A stretch of DNA of 43,479 nt from Halocafeteria seosinensis. Taxonomy: Eukaryota > Sar > Bigyra > Bicosoecida. Below, in pieces: positions 13,101 to 21,091 of this stretch (its first letter is position 1; the number at the start of each line of letters is the position of its first letter). The notes under the pieces were generated by a model. It made no database searches. It was not told the origin of the DNA and saw only the letters and a list, made by a program, of their open reading frames with translations. Location of the stretch: the NCBI GenBank assembly GCA_001687465.1, contig LVLI01000512.1, positions 1 to 43,479 of the forward strand, given 5' to 3'. The translations under genes and the position numbers were made by a program.

Positions 13101-16100
13101 CTACTCTGTGGATGCAACGAAAGGCCTGGGATCAAACGGTCGGGTATGTAGCGTGGACTCCAGTGGCAGCAGTTGTGAGATGGCGCAAATAACGTAAGCA
13201 TCTTAGATGCTGAAGCTCGGTATGCTAGAACATTCTTCCTCGAAGAAATATAAATGCAGTTCTATGGGCCATGTAAATGTTGACCCCCGCTATGGTTTCG
13301 TGGAATTCCCAAGCCCCAAAGATAGTAGGCAAACTGTCTGCCTACTTATCCAGTTTGACACGAACAATGACCCAACAGGTTACGGAACTTTGTACATCAA
13401 GGCAACCGGTGGAGGCGCATGTGCAAGCGTTCAACCGAATGAGGGCGCGACAGTAACAGGTACGTGCCAAGATAGAGGAATATTCCTCCGCTTCTCGGCA
13501 CAGTTTTGGTCACTTCATCCTCTCTGGTATCCAGAAAATGAGGAGTGTACATTGAGTCTCGCGTAAGTTAATGTATATCCCTGGAGTGATTAATCCTGGC
13601 AAACCACTCTGGATATATGCCGATACAGCAAGAAATGGAAAGTGAAGGGCATGTTGGCTGGCTCAGGTGAGAAATTCTGCTATTCTGTGGACGCCTCCGA
13701 GGGGATCAACGCGAGAGGACGAGTTTGTGAACGGGACTCTCGTGGTGAAGCATGTGGGATGGCAAATATCTTGTAAGTGTAGGAGATAACCGATCCTGTG
13801 GTCTCTGTGTCGGCATCACGATCTGGTGACATCTTACATTGCAGTTCCATGGGGCCTTTGAAGGCGAATCCTCTCTTTGGCTTTATAGGCTTTGGAAGTC
13901 CCACAAGAAGCGGTGTGACCAACTGCATAGTGATTAAATTCGATTATGCCAATAATCCAGCAGGCGCTGGAGCCCTCTGGTATGGCCCCAGTGGTGACAC
14001 ACGCTGTGCCGAAGCTGAACCAAACGATGGAGGGGTCGTTACAGGTGCGTGCAATGAAGTTTTTGAGCTGATAGAGTGAGCTCAATTATTTGTTATTGTC
14101 TGCTGGTCAGAAAATGAAGAGTGTATTCTGAATCTAGCGTAAGTCCTTACTCCGTTGAACGACGTTTTGTCTTACAGCTGCTTATCCAGTCTATGGTGAC
14201 ACAGGAAAAAATGGAAGGTTGGAGGAGCCCTGGGTGACTCTGGCGAGGAATTCTGTTATTCCGTTGACGCTTCCGGAGGAGCGGACGCTGAAGGAAGGGT
14301 ATGCCGTGTTGACTCGAATGGAAAAACATGCGAGACGACAGCCATCAGGTAAGGGGACAGATCGAGCATGCTCGGGTTGGCCGCCTTACACACTCTCGTA
14401 CCTTCTACGGTATCACAGTTCCATGGGATATCTGCATGTTGATCCTCATTTTGGCTTCGTCCGCTTCGCAAGTCCGCTTGACAGTGACAAAACCAATTGT
14501 ATACTTGTCGAGTTTGGAGATGAAAACAATCCAACAGGGAGGGGAGGTGTGATATTTGGTGCCAGCAGCGATCTGTCATGTGCGGACGCTAATCCGCTCA
14601 CCGGCGGAGTTGTTACGGGTGCGTGTAGAGGGTAGCACATCGAACGAGTATTAAAAATACATTCACTGGGATTCCTGACATGCGTCCCTGCAGAAAACGA
14701 GGAGTGCATTTTGACCCTAGCGTGAGTGCGCGCGTTTCCATTACACAGGTAACCTCAGGAGTCAGCTCTGTTTGAACTAGTACGCAGGAAGAAGTGGAAA
14801 GTTAGTGGAGCGATGAGCAATTCTAACGAGAGGTTTTGCTATTCCGTCGATGCGTCAGAAGGAACAGAAAGTGAAGGAAGAGTGTGCCGCGTGGACTCTA
14901 CCGGCCAAACATGCGGGATGGCAGAGATTAAGTAAGAGAACTTGTCACACATTCATAGTGTACGCTTTGGCCTAAGCTGCTCCTAACGTACGCGCTGCAG
15001 CTCCATGGGACCTTTGAAGACTGATCCGAGCTTCGGTTTTATCGGCTTCGCCAGTCCGATAGATAATGACCGGATGAATTGTATGCTAATCCAATTTGAC
15101 AGTGAAAATAACCCAACAGGTGCAGGTGGATGGTACTTTGGATCAAGCAACGTCGTAAACTGCGAAGATGCTGATCCGATAGATGGTGCTGTGGTAGCTG
15201 GTATGTAACCCTGGCAAAGACTCTTCTAATTTAGCCATGCTCAGTTTCCCATGTGCTCTTCACTTCCAGAAAACGAAGAATGCGTGCTCGAGCTGGAGTA
15301 AGTCAAGAGAGGACTGTTGTGTAGGTGATGCTCGTTACATTTTCTTTGGCTGTCGTTTACAGAAAGAAATGGAAGGTTGTAGGAGGCGACGTTGACGAAA
15401 GATTCTGCTACTCTGTGGATGCTACCGCGAGAAACGGTTCTCTAGGCAGAGTCTGTAACATGGACACTAAGAATCATACGTGCACAATGAAAGAGATCCG
15501 GTAAGAGCAAAATATCTGAATTCCATAAGAGGATCCTGTCGTTTCTTTTACGTAAGCTAGTGACTTGCAGCTCCATGGGTCACCTGAAGACTGATCCTCG
15601 ATTTGGATACGTTGGATTTAGTAGTCCGATGGAGAATGACCAAACAATTTGTATACTTGTCCAATTTAACGCTGTAAACGAACCTACAGGAAGAGGTGGT
15701 ATCTACTTTGGACCGAGTAGCACCGTTGTATGTGCCGATGCCGACCCAATAGACGGAGCTGTTGTACAAAGTATGAAAGAACCTGACAGTACACTGTATG
15801 TCTGTGCTATTGCGTACTACGTTATCGACTGTTTGTTTCTCTCTGTTTTCACAGTAAATCATGAGTGCGTTCCGGATCTTCAGTAAGTAAACGGTGCCGC
15901 TGTTCAACAGGTCATCGGTATATAATTGTATCCACCCATTGTTTTGAGCAGGAGGAAATGGAAAATGGAGGGAACATTCGGCACCGGTAGTGAAGCCTTC
16001 TGCTACTCCATGGATGCTTCGAGTGCTGCCTCGGGGGAAGGACGTGTTTGTGGCCCAGATCCGAGCTGTAATTCATGCGAAACTGTCAGAATCTTGTATG

Positions 16101-16732
16101 TACTTACTATCGCAAGAGTAGTGCCTTGCGTTTATCAAAGGGTACTAGCGCATTGATGATACAGCGATTCTGGCCGTCTTCGAGCTGATTTTGATTTCGG
16201 ATATTTGGCATTTGCTGATCCGCAAAATAGGTCTCAGACAAAGTGCATGCTAATTCAATTGGACGGGCAAGATGAACCAACTGGAGACGGAGGCCTTCTC
16301 ACAGTCAACAGCGGGAGCGCCAGCTGTGCCGACGCAGATCCATCGTATGGTGCAGTGGTTACAACAGGTGCGCAAATCTACGATATCTTGGTTAATAATG
16401 ATGTTTATATCCGTTCTGTTCTGGTTCCTGCAGCACAAGAAGACGGCGGCGACGAGGGACCCGATGGGGGAGATGAATCCTCGCGCGGCGGCGGTGACTC
16501 GTCAGGGGGAGCGGCTGCTGGAGGGGTGGCTGCCGTTGTTGTAGCTGTCGTAGGTGCAGCATTGTATAAGTATCGGGACCGTTTGGGAATAGGTGGAGGT
16601 GCGAGCGGCGCACAACCACCTAGGCTGGGTGGCGAGCACGGTTTATCAGCCGAGAATCCGCTTTACGCCAGTGGTGCGCATTCAGACACTGGAGAATCAC
16701 CCGGTACCAAGAACGGCAGTGAAGAGGCTTAA
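71..16732 (+). CDS. Giant multi-exon single-pass membrane protein with 28 six-Cys modules (5' end outside window)
   Basis: No family recognised. I assembled 85 exons by GT..AG boundaries and reading-frame continuity: 28 units of three exons (a, b, c) plus a terminal exon. Exon a (28 nt) encodes an EGEECILDLR-like strand. Exon b (135-147 nt) encodes KKWKVDG..., then FCxSxDA, then GR(A/V)CxxDSxGxxC. Exon c (usually 200 nt) encodes SMGHLxxDPRFGxxGYTSP..., CLLIEFDxxNEPTGxGG, then SCxDxxP and GAVVVG. Each unit is about 123 residues with six conserved Cys (1+3+2), which suggests three disulfides per module. The last exon gives an acidic Gly/Ser linker, one hydrophobic span and a short tail. About 3,500 residues lie in the window; an upstream part with the start and probable signal peptide is missing. 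Introns are about 57-97 bp. A secreted or surface adhesion or recognition role is inferred only from Cys content, repetition and topology. Confidence 0.85.
1225..9403 (+). repeat. Six-Cys units 3-16: seven A/B dimers (higher-order repeat)
   Basis: Exons, unit by unit. 3: 1225-1252, 1326-1466, 1545-1744. 4: 1839-1866, 1930-2073, 2142-2341. 5: 2439-2466, 2538-2678, 2751-2950. 6: 3028-3055, 3124-3264, 3335-3534. 7: 3607-3634, 3692-3832, 3904-4103. 8: 4184-4211, 4289-4432, 4507-4706. 9: 4797-4824, 4887-5027, 5108-5307. 10: 5397-5424, 5485-5628, 5686-5885. 11: 5957-5984, 6051-6194, 6274-6473. 12: 6552-6579, 6640-6783, 6854-7053. 13: 7131-7158, 7229-7372, 7444-7643. 14: 7720-7747, 7814-7948, 8022-8221. 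15: 8296-8323, 8418-8561, 8628-8827. 16: 8891-8918, 8991-9134, 9204-9403. Odd units (A) read GHLxxDPRFG...RRACILIQFDKYNEPTG. Even units (B) read G(L/A)LxxNPRFG...RICLLIEFDxxNEPTGDGG. Exons a and b mostly alternate in step. Confidence 0.85.
9476..11137 (+). repeat. Six-Cys units 17-19 (transitional)
   Basis: Exons of unit 17: 9476-9503, 9579-9722, 9788-9987. Unit 18: 10055-10076, 10141-10287, 10356-10555. Unit 19: 10619-10646, 10724-10867, 10938-11137. Unit 17 still resembles A and unit 18 B, but the alternation fades here. Exon a of unit 18 is only 22 nt. It loses two codons, keeps its Cys and keeps the phase. Confidence 0.8.
11213..16367 (+). repeat. Six-Cys units 20-28 (membrane-proximal type)
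   Basis: Exons. 20: 11213-11240, 11314-11457, 11521-11711. 21: 11788-11809, 11874-12017, 12088-12287. 22: 12362-12389, 12466-12609, 12684-12883. 23: 12955-12982, 13053-13193, 13260-13459. 24: 13535-13562, 13629-13772, 13845-14044. 25: 14111-14138, 14205-14348, 14419-14618. 26: 14694-14721, 14788-14931, 15001-15200. 27: 15270-15297, 15363-15500, 15571-15770. 28: 15855-15882, 15952-16095, 16165-16367. These units favour ENEEC in exon a and NNPTGxGG...YFGxSS...CADADP...GAVVTG in exon c. Exon c of unit 20 is 191 nt and that of unit 28 is 203 nt. Exon b of unit 28 carries an extra Cys. All six consensus Cys are kept in every unit. Confidence 0.8.
16434..16732 (+). other. Terminal exon: linker, transmembrane span and NPLY tail
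   Basis: This exon completes the GCA codon left by the phase-1 donor at 16367. It encodes an acidic Gly/Ser-rich juxtamembrane linker, a hydrophobic Ala/Val segment (AAVVVAVVGAALY) followed by basic residues, and a tail of about 55 residues ending at TAA 16730-16732. The tail contains ENPLY, which matches the NPxY class of endocytosis or PTB-binding signals known in animal receptors. Two bases after the stop a GTGAGT donor begins, and an acceptor lies at 16801-16804, so a 3'-UTR intron is likely (16735-16804). Confidence 0.7.
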
Positions 16733-16804
16733 GCGTGAGTTGCATTAAGTTCACTTCTTAGTTTTGTCGATTATGTACCTTTCTCTGTATCCCCCTTTTT
16801 GCAG

Positions 16805-17472
16805 GCGTAGATATGTGATGTCCTAAACCCGCACCACGACTTCCGGCAAAATACACATTGGGTACCAATTTCAAAAAATCCTATAAGAAATCTTGAACTT
16901 CATGGCATTAAGTACACATTCTGACTCTTGCTCTTTATACAGGCTTCAAAGAAATGATTCTCATGCTTCTATCCGAGAACACGTAGCATAGGTACATGTA
17001 TGTATGATCGCAAGTACATGTAGTGGTGTATTCAGCTGATAGATTATCAGACATAACACCCTTACGCAAATGAAGACGTGGGACCAATTTCAGTTACAAA
17101 GCTTCAGGAAGGAATTCTCACGATTTCGAATCCAATCACCCCGAAGTATATCCTGCATGCAAAATTAACCAACTAGCCGCACTACCACCAAACAACCTCA
17201 GCAGTGGATTACAAGAAAGAAAGAACAAAAAATCCGATCACAGTATCTCAACAATCGCAGAGGTTGTTTCGTGCGCACTTACTCTATTTACTCGGTACCA
17301 CCCGCTTCGCTTCTCAACTCCAAGTGAGTAAGTCGAGGCTCCAACGTCGGTTTGTGAAGTTAGTTTTCGGAGTCCATTCACCATGACATGAGCACTAGAA
17401 AAGGATCTGTTTGATTTGGAGTACATATTCGTGGATGAGATTTCCGATATTGGGTCTTGAGTACTGCAAAGA
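16805..17472. other. Gap between the giant gene and the ankyrin gene
   Basis: It holds the probable 3'-UTR of the giant gene and the promoter side of the ankyrin gene. I see only short accidental reading frames and a small direct repeat of GTACATGTA near 16991-17020. No RNA gene or mobile element is visible. Confidence 0.5.
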
Positions 17473-20098
17473 ATGCGTGTGGAAGAGGTTCTGGAGACTG
17501 CCGCGGGGAGCGAGGTCGCAGATTCCACTCTGCACCAAAGTGTTCATGCTCTCTTACGGGAGCACAGAGTGGACTCTGTCGACCATCTCACGTGTCAGTG
17601 TGAGAATCAGCACAGCCCGAATGGCGGGGTACGTCACTTACAACCAACATGACTAACGCTCCGCATGAAGTCGAAATCCTGCCCCCCCCCCCCTGGAAGT
17701 TCAGATGCACGAAATCTCCATACTGCATGGCGCCGTCTTGCGTGGTGTGAAAGGTCTAGTGAGGATGCTCATAAAGGAATTCAATGCCGATCCGAACCTC
17801 AAGACACGATGCATCGTAAGTGCAGAAAGTGGTTTGGAGTTCCCCTCTCACCTGCATCTGGAATTGGAAGCTGTGTCTTGTTTGCAGAGCAAGAAGACTC
17901 CAATACTCATTGCCTGTCAAGAAGGTGACTTGGAGATGGTGAAATTACTAGTTCAGGAGTGCAGTGCTGATCCCACTGTAACAGGCATGGTACGTGTCCT
18001 TGCCGCTAGTGACTGCTGTGGGCTGGAGCTGACGTCCGCCATGTGCACAGCTGGGGAGAACTCCATTGAATATTGCATGTGAGTATGGACATAGCGGTAT
18101 TGTTCGCATGCTAATCAATGAGTTTGGTATCAACCCTAATTCCCAAGATCGAGTACGTTTTCCTTGAGGTTACAACACATTTGGCCAGTTCAGTGAACAT
18201 CCCACTACTACACTACCGGTATTTTCACACAGGCTGGGAGAGCACCCCTACACGTGACTTCCGTATGCGGAAATATCGAGTTGGCCCGTCTCCTCATAGG
18301 AGAGTGCGGTGCTGACGTGGATGCCTTAACCGCAGATATGGTAGGGTAAAACTACCTCCACCTTCTACGGTTACGTTGACATCTTTCACTGAATTGTTCA
18401 GACCCCGAAAACACCGCTATACATAGCTTGCGAACACGGCCACCTGGATGTCGTACGGCTACTCTTGAATGAGTTTCATGCTGATCCGAACGTCAGAGAA
18501 GGAAATGTACGCTACTTAATGCGTGTGACTACACTGATATCAGTGGGATGCTCTTTGTATGCGGGCTCGCTGCAGACCTCCATGACTCCGCTGCAAATTG
18601 CTTGCAAGACGAAGAACTGGGAGCCTGCTAGAGTACTGGCCGAAGAATCCAATGCAGATCCGAACCTTAGTTGCAAGGTACGTGTTGACTACCTCAAGTG
18701 GGACATGCGTCTAGCTGAATTGCGTCGATCTGCAGCACCTGGAGACTCCACTACAGCTTGCTTGTGTCAGTGGTGAAGTAGCGACAGCTCGAGCACTGCT
18801 CAGACATGCAGAAGCTGATCCGAATATCAAAGACTTGGTAGGTCTCAAGAGATTAACCATAGGTAGTACAACGCGTGCGGCACTTCAATGGAAAGCACAG
18901 GCGCTAGGAGAAACACCACTTCACTCCGTTGCTTCGTGCCCCACGGAATTGCTTGACACCGCTCGTTTGCTGCTTGAAGAGTTCAGTGCGAACCCAGATT
19001 CCAGGGACCAAGGAGTAAGTTTTATATTCTCGAGGTTACAGGTATGAGTGTCGTTTCATGGTTAGGATTGCCCTGTGTTAATACCGTACACACAGGCGAA
19101 CAGGACACCGTTGCACTTAGCTTGCTACAACGGACATACCAATATTGTCCGCATGCTAGTAAAGCAATTCGACGCTGACCCTCATGTAATAGAACGACCG
19201 TTTGCGTTCATGGTGTGTTATCAACCGTGGACCTCCATGGTAGCAACTCCCGAAAAACCCATACTGAACGTTTCTGGTCTGTCGTACAGTCAGGAAAGAC
19301 TCCACTATTGATAGCTGCTGAAGAGGGACACGAAGATATCATTCGAATTTTAGTAGAAGAATGTGGTGCCGATCCATCCGGTCGGGCTTTAACCGAAGGC
19401 TCCTCAAATACAGCACTGCAAGTAAGTGGCGTCTGGGCAGCATACTTCGTTAACTCTTCATCATCTACTGATATCCATATGAGCAGGTAAGCGGAACTCC
19501 ACTCTATTGCGCTTGTGCAAGAGGGCATGTCCGCATAGTCCGACTCCTGTTGCAAGAGTATGGGGTCGACGCCAATCCTGCGCAAGAAGTCAGCCAGCAG
19601 TATTGTTTGATGCCCTCTTAATGCATGGAACCAGACTTGAACCGGTCATTACAGGACGAGGAGTCCCCCCTTCATGCTGCTTCCAGAGCGGGCCATCTTG
19701 AAGTAGTTCGGCTCTTACTTGCAGACGGCAAAGCAGACCCGAACCCTAAAGATCTCGTATGTGAATGCAAGAGCGTTTCCCCCGTAGTATCATAACCATA
19801 CAGAAAAATGGTGAATCTTCTAATTTTCGTGCAGGGTAAAATGACCCCTCTCCACTTCGCATGTTCTTACGGGCATGTTGAAATTGTCCGATTGCTGCTG
19901 GCTCAAGACCAGATGGATCCTTACTTCCAAGACAATGTATGCTGAGCAAGTACTAATTTCGTTGTAGTGATTGAATTGGAATTTACGCTTTTGTTATGTG
20001 TGCTCCAGGCCGGCCGAACTGCTTTGGCCTGCGCCAAAATGCATGAGGGAGTTTCTCGAGTACTGAGGGAAGAATTCGGACTCTCCGAACCCCTTTAG
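17473..20098 (+). CDS. Ankyrin-repeat protein, 15 exons, one repeat per exon
   Basis: Exons: 17473-17628, 17705-17815, 17888-17989, 18051-18152, 18233-18340, 18402-18506, 18576-18677, 18736-18837, 18901-19014, 19096-19212, 19290-19421, 19487-19588, 19655-19756, 19835-19936, 20009-20098 (TAG). The joined frame is 549 codons and every intron is phase 0. From exon 2 on, each exon encodes one ankyrin repeat (pattern xxTPLxIACxxGHxxIVRLLLxEFxADPN), typically 34 codons (102 nt). The first exon has no repeat. Its ATG is the first after an in-frame TGA, although a further 5' exon cannot be excluded. The last repeat is truncated. No signal peptide, membrane span or enzymatic domain is visible, so an intracellular protein-binding scaffold is inferred. 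A run of 13 C precedes the acceptor of exon 2. Confidence 0.85.
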
Positions 20099-21091
20099 CT
20101 AGATGCGTGATGGTGGCATAAGGTTGAACGGCTCGGAATCCAGAGAGAGTACTTGGATAACGGTGCCAGCTGGAGAGCCTAAGGACTACTTCTGAATAAT
20201 TGCTAACAATCAAGCATGAGGTTCGGGATGGAGAAATCTGCATTTGAAGCGCCATGATATACAACTACCAATCGCAGTTCGTTTTTGGCAGAAACATGAT
20301 AATTCTAATTGCCCCCGCACACTCAGTGCGAGTTATCTTTGAAGGGTTAAACTTAATGAAACCGGGGGCTGCAGGCATGGGAGGCTAAGATGTCTTGTCT
20401 TCCTGGGAATTCAGCAGATCAGTCAATCACGCTGAATATAAGAAACTCCCTCATCGGTTACTGTATACGATTGGCCGGGATAGCGTAGAGAACGACTTCG
20501 ATGAAACGAGTGGATGTAGTGGGTACAGACTAGACGGCATATTATACTCGCAGCAGAGGACGTAGAATACTCGCTTCATCTTGTGCGAGTTTAAGTTCTC
20601 TGAGATGAGAAGCAGTCTCTTTGCAGTTCTCGCTTCATTCGTGGCATTGCTAGCATCCTGCTTTTCTTACTCATGCAATTGAATATAGCGATCCATATAA
20701 AAAGTACAATTCATGACTCGTTGTGTATACGTCAGAGTCTTGTCGTCATCTTTCTCTTTTCCCAAGGCCATCTTGTCTTTATATCCTCAATCCCACAGGC
20801 CCGAGATCCTGAATTCACTCGCCCTCATTCGGGAATACACGATTACGAAGCTCTTCTACTTTCTTCTAGGTGAGATTTGGTGCTGTGTCTGCAATAAAGC
20901 CAATTGTACTGGGCCATTGCTGGTCATGGTCGTTACCGCGTTTGCTTGTTGGACTGCAAGTGCCTGTGTACTCCATGTTCCACAGCAGTCACACGGCTTT
21001 CCATCACAATTGTTTCCGGATGGTTATGAGAAACGTATATATGAATGTCCTCCGAGTCGCGCAGATGGGTGCGGACACAGCATTCTGAGGC
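20099..21091. other. Gap before the glycosyltransferase-like gene
   Basis: There is no convincing gene here. One 25-codon frame at 20605-20682 reads like a signal peptide (MRSSLFAVLASFVALLASCF), but it stops at once and no splice donor rescues it. The rest is presumed 3'-UTR, promoter and non-coding DNA. Confidence 0.4.

Noticed and set aside
1303-16619. Minus-strand frames opposite the six-Cys exons
   Set aside because: They recur wherever an exon c lies on the + strand and are antisense shadows without splice logic of their own.
20605-20682. Signal-peptide-like small frame as a secreted-protein gene
   Set aside because: It ends after 25 codons and no usable donor precedes the stop; chance hydrophobicity is as likely.
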